From an uncultured Clostridia bacterium (GTDB lineage Bacteria; Bacillota; Clostridia; Christensenellales; Aristaeellaceae), in the NCBI GenBank assembly GCA_934647305.1, contig CAKUFI010000057.1:1-17438 (forward strand): DNA of 17,438 nt, given 5' to 3'. The position numbers and the translations under genes are program-made. Position 1 is the stretch's first letter; each line of letters starts with the position of its first letter. Positions 6,496 to 12,997 of the stretch are shown here, piece after piece. A model generated the notes under the pieces. The model made no database searches and had not been told where the DNA came from. It worked only from the letters and a program-made list of their open reading frames with translations.

Positions 6496-7383
6496 ATGAA
6501 AATGAAGTTTATTAACCGGCTGCTGCTGGCGCTCTACGCGCTCGTATGGCTGCTGGCGCTGGTCTGTGTGGCGCTGGGCTTTCTCGCGCCGGGCGTGTTC
6601 CAGCCGGTGCTGGACCTGATCAAGGATGCGCTGAACGCCATCCCCTTCCTGCCCTACATTCTGCTGGGCGTGATGGCGGTGTGGTCGATCGGCATGTTCC
6701 TTCTGGCCTTCAAGCGTGAAAAGCGCGGCGATAAGGGCAACGTGGCGCTGCAGAACACCGAAAACGGCGCGGTCAACGTGACCGTCGGCGCGCTGGAAAC
6801 CCTGGTGAAGGAGGCCATCGGCCAGAACGACGAGGTGCTCGAGCTCAAGAGCCAGGTCGTTAACCACGAGGACTCCATCACCGTGCTGGTGCGCATGGTG
6901 CTCTCCTCCACCGCGCACATTCCCAACGTCACCATGCTCATGCAGCGCAACATCAAGCGCTTCATCGAGGAATTCTCAGGCATCGCCGTGCGCGAGGTCA
7001 TCATCACCGTGACCGAGGTGCGCTCGCCCGAGCCCGCCGCCAAAAAGCGCGGCCTGAAGAACGGCAAGGCGCCCGAGTCGATCATGGCCCCGGCCGCTCC
7101 CCTGCCCGCGCATCAGGAAAAAACCGAAACGCCCGCCGCGCTGCCGGTGAACGAGCCGGTCGTCGAGCAGCCCGTTCAGGAGCCCGTCGTCGAGCAGCCC
7201 GTGCCCGAGCCGGTCGTGGAAACTCCCGCACCCGAGCCGGCCGTCGAGGAACCCGTTCAGGAGCCCGTCGTCGAAGAGCCCGCTGAGGAACCCATCGTCG
7301 AACAGCCCGCGCAGGAGCTCACGGTTGAGTTGCCCGCCGAGGAGCCCGTAGTCGAGCAGGAGCACTCGGACGAGGCCCGGTAA
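6496..7383 (+). CDS. AmaP-like membrane anchor with an Asp23-type domain and repeat tail
   Basis: A 295-residue protein resembling AmaP, the alkaline-shock membrane anchor that recruits Asp23 proteins. Two membrane helices (about residues 8-31 and 50-72) form a hairpin, followed by a positively charged KREKRGDK and a cytoplasmic Asp23-like domain (about 85-175; VNVTVGALETLVKEA, then VREVIITVTEV). Residues 177-219 are a flexible linker. From 220 to 288 there are nearly eight copies of a 9-residue Pro/Glu/Val unit (EPVVEQPVQ and variants), a low-complexity extension not expected for AmaP. It directly follows asp23, which supports a partner role. AAGGCGG lies upstream of the ATG at 6496; a second ATG two codons later cannot be excluded. 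A GC-rich stem-loop separates it from nusB. Confidence 0.78.
   Translation: MKMKFINRLLLALYALVWLLALVCVALGFLAPGVFQPVLDLIKDALNAIPFLPYILLGVMAVWSIGMFLLAFKREKRGDKGNVALQNTENGAVNVTVGALETLVKEAIGQNDEVLELKSQVVNHEDSITVLVRMVLSSTAHIPNVTMLMQRNIKRFIEEFSGIAVREVIITVTEVRSPEPAAKKRGLKNGKAPESIMAPAAPLPAHQEKTETPAALPVNEPVVEQPVQEPVVEQPVPEPVVETPAPEPAVEEPVQEPVVEEPAEEPIVEQPAQELTVELPAEEPVVEQEHSDEAR
7153..7359 (+). repeat. 27-bp in-frame tandem repeat coding for the 9-residue tail
   Basis: About 7.7 units of 27 bp within the amaP-like gene, encoding EPVVEQPVQ, EPVVEQPVP, EPVVETPAP, EPAVEEPVQ, EPVVEEPAE, EPIVEQPAQ, ELTVELPAE and EPVVEQ. Unit 7 is the most diverged. Copy number is likely to vary between strains. Confidence 0.85.
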
Positions 7384-7404
7384 TCCCCACCCCACGAGAC
7401 ATAT

Positions 7405-7431
7405 GCCGACGCACCCAAACGGTGCGTCGGC
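7405..7431 (+). terminator. strong stem-loop between the amaP-like gene and nusB
   Basis: A perfect 11-bp GC-rich stem (GCCGACGCACC 7405-7415, GGTGCGTCGGC 7421-7431) with loop CAAAC. No T-run follows, so it may be an inefficient or factor-dependent terminator, or an mRNA-stability or processing structure that separates expression of the stress genes from nusB onward. Confidence 0.5.
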
Positions 7432-7476
7432 TCATGCTGTACATTGCGGAGCTTGAAAACTGAGGAGGAAAACGAT

Positions 7477-7875
7477 ATGGACAGAACCGAAGCGCGCGCC
7501 GCGGCCATGAAGCTGATCTACGAATGGCAGATGGGCGGCGACGGCGGCGAGGAAACCCGCATGGGTCTTCTGGAGATCCGCCCGAACGAGAAGGAAGCTG
7601 ACTTTATGGACGCGCTGGTCGCGGGCGTGCAGGAGCATGTGAGCGAGCTGGACGCGCTGATCGAGCAGTACGCCGCCAACTGGCGCATCGACCGCATCGA
7701 AAAGGTCACGCTGGCCATACTGCGCCTGGCGATCTACGAGCTCAAGTATGAAGACCTGCCCGGCGGCGTGGCCATCAACGAGGCGCTCGAGCTGGCCCGT
7801 ACCTATGCCTCGCCCCAGTCGGTCGCGTTTGTCAACGGCATTTTGGGCAGCGTGCAGCGCGCCCTGAACGCCTGA
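7477..7875 (+). CDS. nusB: transcription antitermination factor NusB
   Basis: A 132-residue all-helical protein. NusB binds boxA RNA with NusE (ribosomal protein S10) and keeps RNA polymerase processive on rRNA operons. The family signature is clear in the C-terminal half: WRIDRIEKVTLAILRLAIYE (69-88), VAINEALELARTYASPQS (98-115) and FVNGILG (118-124). The N-terminal MDRTEARAAAMKLIYEWQ is also typical. I chose ATG 7477 because GAGGAGG lies about 8 nt upstream; the frame opens earlier at 7444 without a ribosome-binding site. Its TGA overlaps the ATG of the next gene by one base (7875). Confidence 0.95.
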   Translation: MDRTEARAAAMKLIYEWQMGGDGGEETRMGLLEIRPNEKEADFMDALVAGVQEHVSELDALIEQYAANWRIDRIEKVTLAILRLAIYELKYEDLPGGVAINEALELARTYASPQSVAFVNGILGSVQRALNA

Positions 7876-8831
7876 TGGACACGGTACTTGGGCTGGACAC
7901 CAGCTGCTACACCACCTCGGCCGCGCTGGCCTGGGACGGGGCGGTCATCGGGCAGAAGCGCCGCCTGCTCACGGTCGAGGCCGGCGAGCGGGGGCTTCAG
8001 CAGTCCCAGGCGGTGTTCCAGCACGTCACGCGCCTGCCCGGCCTGATCGAGGCGCTGCTGGCCGAGCATCCGGACGTTACAATCCGCGCCGTGTGCGCCA
8101 GCACCCGTCCGCGCGACGCGGAAGGATCCTACATGCCGGTGTTCACCGTCGGCGAGGGACACGGACGCGCCCTTGCCGCCGCGCTGCGCGTGCCCTTTTT
8201 CGCGACCAGTCATCAGCAGGGGCATGTGCGCGCCGCATTGGTGGACAGCGGCCTTCTCTCGCAGGAATTTCTGGCGCTACACCTGTCGGGCGGCACGACC
8301 GAGCTTCTGCACGTCCAAAACGGCAGGCTGACCCTGCTGGGCGGCAGCAGCGACCTGCACGCCGGGCAGTTCGTCGACCGGGTCGGCGTGGCGCTGGGGC
8401 TGGGCTTTCCCTGCGGCCCGGCGCTCGAGGAGCTGGCCAGAAAAGGACAGGCGCGCTCCATCCTGCCCATCTGGGTGCGCGGCATGGAGTGCAGCTTCTC
8501 AGGCAGCGAGTCCGCGGCGCAGCGGCTGATCGTGTCGGGTGAGCTGTCAGCCGAGGACATGGCCGCCGAGGTCTATTCCTGCGTCGCCCGCACGCTGGCC
8601 AAGCTGTTTGAAAACGCCCGCCAGGCGACCCATCAAAAGCGCGTGCTGCTCTCCGGCGGCGTGGCCAGTTCACTGCTGCTGCGCGAGCTGCTGCCGGCGC
8701 GCCTTCACCGCCTCAAGTCCCCGATGAAGCTCTTCTGGGGCCGCCCCGAGTATTCCGGCGACAACGCCTGCGGCGTGGCGCTGCTGGGCGCGGAGGAAAC
8801 GGAGGAAACGATCGAGAGGCGGCTTTTCTGA
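7875..8831 (+). CDS. divergent TsaD/Kae1/Gcp-family protein (paralog, not the canonical tRNA enzyme)
   Basis: A 318-residue ASKHA-fold protein of the TsaD/Kae1/Qri7 family (older label O-sialoglycoprotein endopeptidase). TsaD makes the t6A37 modification of tRNA with TsaB and TsaE. Metal-ligand positions are kept: His113 and His117 in SHQQGH, Asp296 in SGDNACG. Nucleotide-binding loops are also recognisable (LGLDTSCYTTSAAL 5-18, HLSGGTTEL 136-144, LLSGGVASS 258-266). The usual SGGHT has become SGGTT. The protein is shorter and more diverged than TsaD (about 335-340), and this position next to nusB/folD is not the usual tsaD locus, so I read it as a paralog of unknown role. It overlaps nusB by 1 nt. 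Its last codons and stop lie inside the first hairpin of mosaic element A, so the C-terminus is built by the repeat. Confidence 0.8.
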   Translation: MDTVLGLDTSCYTTSAALAWDGAVIGQKRRLLTVEAGERGLQQSQAVFQHVTRLPGLIEALLAEHPDVTIRAVCASTRPRDAEGSYMPVFTVGEGHGRALAAALRVPFFATSHQQGHVRAALVDSGLLSQEFLALHLSGGTTELLHVQNGRLTLLGGSSDLHAGQFVDRVGVALGLGFPCGPALEELARKGQARSILPIWVRGMECSFSGSESAAQRLIVSGELSAEDMAAEVYSCVARTLAKLFENARQATHQKRVLLSGGVASSLLLRELLPARLHRLKSPMKLFWGRPEYSGDNACGVALLGAEETEETIERRLF

Positions 8832-9086
8832 GAAAAGCCCCTCTCGAGCTCTCTCGAAAAGCGGCTGCAAGAATGATCTTACACTGCTGAAGCAGCGCTG
8901 TTCTTGCCCGGAATGTAAGCACTGGCCGCCGCCGGGTCGGCAGGGCCGACTGCCGCTTGCTGCCGCCGACCGGGCAGGGCCCGGTGCCAACTGCTGCCGC
9001 CGGAGCCGCACGAATCTGTCGGCCATAAATTAGAGCCTCCAGATTCTTCGTCTGCGGAAAAACCGGGGGGACTGCCCCACAAGGGC
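8812..9086 (+). repeat. mosaic hairpin element A (between the TsaD-like gene and folD)
   Basis: Almost the whole gap is made of hairpins, in order. (1) 8812-8847: TCGAGAGG, bulged C, GGCTTTT, loop CTGAG, AAAAGCC, CCTCTCGA. (2) 8867-8907: outer GCAAGAA/TTCTTGC enclosing CTGCT-GA-AGCAG. (3) A decayed module at 8908-8935. (4) Palindrome GTCGGC-AGG-GCCGAC (8936-8950) plus linker TGCCGCTTGCTGCCG. (5) Palindrome ACCGGGC-AGG-GCCCGGT (8969-8985) plus linker. (6) Loop-conserved hairpin 9012-9046. (7) A small hairpin GCCC-CACAA-GGGC (9074-9086). No T-run, transposase or coding frame with a ribosome-binding site is present. It shares pieces with elements B and C. The remaining bases to 9124 hold the folD ribosome-binding site AAGGAGG. 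Confidence 0.85.
9012..9046 (+). repeat. loop-conserved hairpin module, copy A
   Basis: Stem GAATCTG (9012-9018) / CAGATTC (9040-9046), a TC/TC internal mismatch, then GGC/GCC closing the 11-nt loop CATAAATTAGA (9024-9034). The 43-nt stretch 9009-9051 is identical to 12391-12433 in element B. Element C has the same loop type on a different stem. Confidence 0.85.
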
Positions 9087-9124
9087 GACGACTCATCGCA
9101 CGCATCCCATCAAGGAGGACAATC

Positions 9125-9970
9125 ATGCAACTAATCGACGGAAAGGCCATCGCCGGCGAGCTCAAGGCTCAGTGCGCGCGGGAAAGCGCGGCGCTTCAGG
9201 AAAAGGGAATTTTCCCCTCGCTGACGGTGATACTGGTGGGTGAGGATCCCGCCTCGCAGGTATACGTGCGCAACAAGGAGCGCGCCTGCAGGGCCTGCGG
9301 CGTCCGTTCGCGGGTGATTCGTCTGCCGAAGGACGCATCTCAGCAGGCGCTGATGGACGCGATCGCCTCGGTGAACGCGGACGAGTCGGTGCACGGCCTG
9401 CTGGTGCAGCTGCCCCTGCCCGCGCACCTGGACGAGCAGGCGGCGATTCGGGCGATTGACCCCCGCAAGGACGTGGACGGCTTTCACCCGGTGAACGCAG
9501 GGCTTCTGCTCGAGGGGCAGGACGCGCCGCTGACTCCCTGCACCCCCACCGGCTGCATCGAGCTGCTGCGCCGCGCAAACGTGCCCATGGACGGCGCGCG
9601 CGCGGTGGTACTGGGGCGCAGCAACATCGTGGGCAAGCCCATGGCGCTCATGCTGCTGCGGGAAAACTGCACCGTGACTGTCTGCCACTCGCACACGAAA
9701 AACCTGGCCGAGATCACCCGCGAGGCGGACATACTCGTCTGTGCCATCGGCCGGGCGCGCTTTGTGACCGCGGACATGGTCAAGCCGGGCGCGGCGGTGA
9801 TCGACGTGGGCATCAACCGGCTCCCCGACGGCACGCTGTGCGGCGACGCGGACGAGTCTGTGGCCTCCGTCGCAGGCTTCCTGACCCCGGTGCCGGGCGG
9901 CGTGGGGCCGATGACGGTGGCCTGCCTGATGAAAAACACGATCGAGGCGGCGAAGCGCTATGGCCGGTGA
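9125..9970 (+). CDS. folD: bifunctional methylenetetrahydrofolate dehydrogenase / methenyltetrahydrofolate cyclohydrolase
   Basis: A 281-residue FolD. It interconverts 5,10-methylene-, 5,10-methenyl- and 10-formyl-tetrahydrofolate using NADP in the cytosol, supplying purine and formyl-methionine synthesis. Active-site residues are present: Tyr47 and the catalytic Lys51 in YVRNK, Gln95 in LLVQLPLP, and Asp118 in DVDGFHP. Also visible are TPCTPTG (137-143), the Rossmann GRSNIVGKP (164-172) and TPVPGGVGPMT (254-264). Length is standard. AAGGAGG sits upstream of the ATG. It follows mosaic element A and overlaps xseA by 11 nt, so expression of the two is coupled. Confidence 0.97.
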   Translation: MQLIDGKAIAGELKAQCARESAALQEKGIFPSLTVILVGEDPASQVYVRNKERACRACGVRSRVIRLPKDASQQALMDAIASVNADESVHGLLVQLPLPAHLDEQAAIRAIDPRKDVDGFHPVNAGLLLEGQDAPLTPCTPTGCIELLRRANVPMDGARAVVLGRSNIVGKPMALMLLRENCTVTVCHSHTKNLAEITREADILVCAIGRARFVTADMVKPGAAVIDVGINRLPDGTLCGDADESVASVAGFLTPVPGGVGPMTVACLMKNTIEAAKRYGR

Positions 9971-11162
9971 CTGGGTGCTGAGCGTCAGCCAGCTCAATGA
10001 CTACGTGCGCCTGAAGCTGTCCGGAGACCCCATGCTGCGCGCAGTGCGGGTGCAGGGCGAGGTTTCGGGGCTCAAGCGCGCGGTGAGCGGCCACACCTAC
10101 TTCACGCTCAAGGACGAGGGCGCGCGGGTGCAGTGCGTGCTGTTCCGGCAGCACGCGGGCGGGAGCAGCCTTCGCCTGGCCGACGGCATGAGCGTGATCG
10201 TGACCGCGACGGCCTCCCTGTACGTGGCGGGCGGCAGCTATCAGCTCTACGTCGAGTCGATCGAGGCGCAGGGCACAGGCGACCTGTACCAGCGCTTCGA
10301 GAAGCTCAAGCAGAAGCTGGCCGCGGAGGGGCTGTTCGACCCGTCCATCAAGCGTCCTCTGCCCGCCATGCCCCGGACGATCGGCGTGGTCACCTCGCGA
10401 ACGGGCGCGGTGCTGCGCGACATCGTGCGCGTGTCCAGGCGGCGCAATCCGCGCGTGAACATCCTGCTCGCGCCGTCCAGCGTGCAGGGCGCAGAGGCGG
10501 CGTCTCAGATCGTTTCCGCGCTGGAGCTGTTGAACCGCGAGGGCTCCTGCGACGTCATATTATGTGGACGGGGCGGCGGCTCGATCGAGGAGCTGTGGCC
10601 GTTCAACGAGGAAATCGTCGCGCGGGCGATTCGCCGCTCGAGGATCCCGGTCGTGTCCTGCGTGGGGCACGAGACCGACTTCACCATCGCGGACTTTGCC
10701 GCCGACCTGCGCGCGCCCACCCCTTCGGCGGCGGCCGAGCTGGCCGTGCCCGAAATCGCGGGGCTAGTCAGCGAGATCAGCTCGCTGGCGATCCGCGCGG
10801 GCGGGGCGATGGACAGTCTCCTGCGCCTTCGCCGCGCGCAGCTGGACAGGTTAAGCGCGCCGCTCTCCCCCCGGAGCCTGAAGGCCGCGCTGACCGGGCC
10901 CAAGGCCGCCGCGCTGGACGCGATAACCGTTCGCCTGGACGCTGCCAAAGCCCGGGCGCTTGAAAAGAAGCGGCACGAGCTGACCGTGCTTGAACGCACG
11001 CTGTCCACGCTCGATCCTGCCGCCGTGCTCTCGCGCGGCTACGCGGTCGTCGAGCAGGGCGGAAAGGCACAAAGCGACATTCTCCCGCTTCACGGCGCGA
11101 TCACCGTGCGCATGCGCGACGGGAGCCGCGAGGCGCTCCTGACCGACAAGGAGGAACCATGA
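9960..11162 (+). CDS. xseA: exodeoxyribonuclease VII large subunit
   Basis: A 400-residue catalytic subunit of exonuclease VII, which degrades single-stranded DNA from either end to short oligonucleotides in repair. An OB-fold DNA-binding domain occupies about residues 5-105 (VQGEVSGLKRAVSGHTYFTL at 31-50). The catalytic domain follows with GVVTSRTGAVLRDI (142-155), GRGGGSIEELWPFN (203-216) and a VGHETDFTIADFAADLRAPT block (235-254). Helical, arginine-rich repeats that bind XseB cover about 265-350. It is slightly shorter than E. coli XseA (456). It begins inside folD (11-nt overlap) and ends in an ATGA overlap with xseB, giving matched production of both subunits. Confidence 0.96.
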   Translation: MAGDWVLSVSQLNDYVRLKLSGDPMLRAVRVQGEVSGLKRAVSGHTYFTLKDEGARVQCVLFRQHAGGSSLRLADGMSVIVTATASLYVAGGSYQLYVESIEAQGTGDLYQRFEKLKQKLAAEGLFDPSIKRPLPAMPRTIGVVTSRTGAVLRDIVRVSRRRNPRVNILLAPSSVQGAEAASQIVSALELLNREGSCDVILCGRGGGSIEELWPFNEEIVARAIRRSRIPVVSCVGHETDFTIADFAADLRAPTPSAAAELAVPEIAGLVSEISSLAIRAGGAMDSLLRLRRAQLDRLSAPLSPRSLKAALTGPKAAALDAITVRLDAAKARALEKKRHELTVLERTLSTLDPAAVLSRGYAVVEQGGKAQSDILPLHGAITVRMRDGSREALLTDKEEP

Positions 11163-11377
11163 AAAAGAGTTTTGAAACCGGCATGAGCGAGCTGACCGCG
11201 CTGGTTGAGGCGCTCGAGGGCGGACAGCTGAGCCTGGACGAGTCCTTCAAGACCTACGAGCGCGCGCTCAAGCTGTCCAAGGCGCTCCGCCAGCAGCTCA
11301 GCGAGGGCGAGGCGCGCATTGAGGCGCTCAAGGCCGACCTGACGCGCGAGGACATTTCCGAGGAGGTGCAGGCATGA
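11159..11377 (+). CDS. xseB: exodeoxyribonuclease VII small subunit
   Basis: A 72-residue protein matching XseB: SFETGMSELTALVEALEGGQ (4-23) followed by LSLDESFKTYERALKLSKAL (24-43), the two helices that form the hairpin packing several copies onto the long XseA stalk. It overlaps xseA by four bases at its start (ATGA 11159-11162) and ispA by four bases at its end (11374-11377), typical of tight translational coupling. Confidence 0.95.
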   Translation: MKKSFETGMSELTALVEALEGGQLSLDESFKTYERALKLSKALRQQLSEGEARIEALKADLTREDISEEVQA

Positions 11378-12282
11378 CGCTCAAGGATTACGCCGCGCTG
11401 GTGGAAAAGGTGCTGCCGCGCTTTCTGCCCGAGGGCGTGAAGGGCGTGCCTGCGTTCGGCGAGACGCCCGCGCTGCAGGCCGAGTCGATGCGCTACAGTC
11501 TGCTTTCGGGCGGCAAGCGGCTGCGTCCCGGCCTGCTGCTGGCGACGGTGGACATGCTGGGCGGCGACCGCGAGGAAGCGATGCCCGTGGCCTGCGCGCT
11601 CGAGATGATCCACACCTATTCGCTGATACACGACGACCTGCCCGCGATGGACGACGACACCCTGCGCCGCGGAAGGCCGACCAGTCACGTGGTCTTCGGC
11701 GAGGGACAGGCGATACTGGCCGGAGACGGGCTGCTCAACCGGGCCTACGAGGTCATGCTGGAGAACGCGCTGTCCCACCCCGAGCACGCGAAAAGGCACA
11801 CTCAGGCGATGAACGACGTCGCGAAAATGGCCGGCAGCACGGGCATGATCGCGGGTCAGTGCCTGGATCTGTACTGCGAGCGGGAGAAGGTACAGGATGA
11901 ACGGATGCTTCAGTACATCCACCTGTGCAAGACCTCCTGCCTGCTGATCGCGCCGCTGCGCGCGGGGGCGGCTCTGTGCGGCTATGCGCCGGACAGTGTG
12001 GAGACGACCGCCCTGACCGCCTATGGCGTGAAGCTGGGGCTGCTGTTTCAGGCGGTGGACGACCTGCTCGACGTGCTCAGCGACGAAAAAACGCTGGGCA
12101 AGTCGATCGGTAAGGACGCGCGCGAGGGCAAACTGACCTACGTCGCGCTCTACGGCCTCACCGGCGCGCGCGAAAGGGCCGCAAGGCTGGCCGCCGAGGC
12201 GCAGTCCGCACTCGCCCCCTTCGGCGATCAGGCCGACTTCCTCCGCACGCTCGCCGGCGATCTGCTGCAGCGGACGCACTAA
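11374..12282 (+). CDS. ispA: polyprenyl synthetase, probable farnesyl diphosphate synthase
   Basis: A 302-residue trans-prenyltransferase that condenses isopentenyl diphosphate onto dimethylallyl/geranyl diphosphate. Motifs: GGKRLRP (46-52), the first Asp-rich motif DDLPAMD (87-93) followed by RRGRPTSH (98-105), Lys/Thr in HLCKTSCL (183-190), and the second Asp-rich motif in QAVDDLLDV (226-234). The two extra residues in the first motif and Tyr82 five residues before it are the pattern of bacterial short-chain FPP synthases such as E. coli IspA, though product length cannot be proven. AGGAGG lies upstream inside xseB. It sits in a cluster with dxs, so precursor synthesis and chain building are co-expressed. 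Mosaic element B begins immediately after the stop codon. Confidence 0.93.
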   Translation: MTLKDYAALVEKVLPRFLPEGVKGVPAFGETPALQAESMRYSLLSGGKRLRPGLLLATVDMLGGDREEAMPVACALEMIHTYSLIHDDLPAMDDDTLRRGRPTSHVVFGEGQAILAGDGLLNRAYEVMLENALSHPEHAKRHTQAMNDVAKMAGSTGMIAGQCLDLYCEREKVQDERMLQYIHLCKTSCLLIAPLRAGAALCGYAPDSVETTALTAYGVKLGLLFQAVDDLLDVLSDEKTLGKSIGKDAREGKLTYVALYGLTGARERAARLAAEAQSALAPFGDQADFLRTLAGDLLQRTH

Positions 12283-12469
12283 CCGGGCAGGCAGGCTGAG
12301 CCTGCACCCACTTGCTGCCGGTCGGCAGGGCCGACTGCCACCTGCTGCCGCCGGGCAGTGCCCGGTTCCACTCGCTGCCGCCGGATAGAACACGAATCTG
12401 TCGGCCATAAATTAGAGCCTCCAGATTCTTCGTGGTCAAAAGAGTACGTGAGACTGCCCCGCAAGGGCA
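12283..12469 (+). repeat. mosaic hairpin element B (between ispA and the PAP2-like gene)
   Basis: The element starts at the base after the ispA stop. A truncated half-palindrome (CCGGGCAG) runs into three consecutive 30-nt units at 12291, 12321 and 12351. Each is a 15-nt palindrome plus a 15-nt linker: GCAGGC-TGA-GCCTGC, GTCGGC-AGG-GCCGAC and CCGGGC-AGT-GCCCGG, with linkers ACCCACTTGCTGCCG, TGCCACCTGCTGCCG and TTCCACTCGCTGCCG. The loop-conserved hairpin (12394-12428) and a small hairpin TGCCC-CGCAA-GGGCA (12455-12469) follow. It lacks the CTGAG and GCAAGAA hairpins of A and C. The rest of the gap to 12515 shows no convincing promoter. Confidence 0.85.
12394..12428 (+). repeat. loop-conserved hairpin module, copy B
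   Basis: GAATCTG (12394-12400) / CAGATTC (12422-12428) with inner GGC/GCC and the 11-nt loop CATAAATTAGA (12406-12416). Identical to the copy in element A over 43 nt, while the sequence just outside differs, which marks the module boundary. Confidence 0.85.
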
Positions 12470-12515
12470 ATGAACTGGATGGAGTCGATGGACTCATTAT
12501 AGGAAGTGAACGGAA

Positions 12516-12965
12516 ATGCACGCGCTGATCGAGATTTTTCACAACCGCACGCTGCTTCTGTGCGTCATCGCCTGGTTCGCGGCACAGCTGATCAAGCTGG
12601 CGGTGGCGCTGTGTAAGGAAAAGAAGCTGGACGTGGGGCGGCTGGTGTTCGGCCTGGGCGGCATGCCCAGCTCGCACTCGGCGGTCGTTTGCTGCCTGGC
12701 CGCTTCGATCGGCATGCACGAGGGCTTTGCCACGCCGCTGTTCGCGCTCGCCTGCATGCTGGCGTTCATCGTGATGGTGGACGCGGCGGGCGTGCGGCTT
12801 GAAACCGGCCGGCAGGCCGCGCTGCTCAACCAGATCGTGGGCGAGCTGATCGAGAACGGCCGGCTGCGCGACCAGAAGGCGCTCAAGGAGCTGATCGGCC
12901 ACACGCCGGTGCAGGTGATTGCCGGGGCGGTTCTGGGCGTATTGATCGCCGTAATTGCCGGCTGA
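12516..12965 (+). CDS. divergent PAP2 family membrane protein (DUF212, YuiD-like)
   Basis: A 149-residue membrane protein of the divergent PAP2 / DUF212 family. It has about four hydrophobic segments (12-32, 50-67, 72-92, 132-148), the signature GGMPSSHSA (48-56), DAAGVR followed by TGRQAALLNQ (89-94, 97-106), and the C-terminal GHTPVQVIAGAVLG (128-141). The family resembles lipid or isoprenoid phosphatases but lacks the full canonical PAP2 motif set, and its activity is unknown. Sitting between ispA and dxs, a role with polyprenyl phosphates is plausible but is inference. The ribosome-binding site is modest (GGAAG about 8 nt upstream). Mosaic element B precedes it. Confidence 0.88.
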   Translation: MHALIEIFHNRTLLLCVIAWFAAQLIKLAVALCKEKKLDVGRLVFGLGGMPSSHSAVVCCLAASIGMHEGFATPLFALACMLAFIVMVDAAGVRLETGRQAALLNQIVGELIENGRLRDQKALKELIGHTPVQVIAGAVLGVLIAVIAG

Positions 12966-12997
12966 GCGGGCGCAAACTTGGAAAGGTATAGTTGACA

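Noticed and set aside
8821..8839. Stem at the end of the TsaD-like gene as an ordinary intrinsic terminator
   Set aside because: No T-run follows, and the same architecture with different sequence recurs after recN as part of a larger repeat.
8840..9124. Insertion sequence with a transposase
   Set aside because: No transposase frame or terminal inverted repeats were found in any of the three gaps; if mobile, the elements are non-autonomous.
12291..12380. CRISPR array, suggested by the 30-nt period
   Set aside because: The variable parts are palindromes of three recurring types, not unique spacers; units are only 2-3 per element, and no cas gene is present.
12158..12439. Minus-strand open frame across element B (and similar ones across A and C) encoding a 10-residue periodic peptide of the GSxWxxALPx type
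   Set aside because: The 10-residue period is the 30-nt palindrome unit read in frame. There is no ribosome-binding site or promoter, the frame runs antisense into ispA, and the pairing-preserving differences fit a structural role, not a protein.
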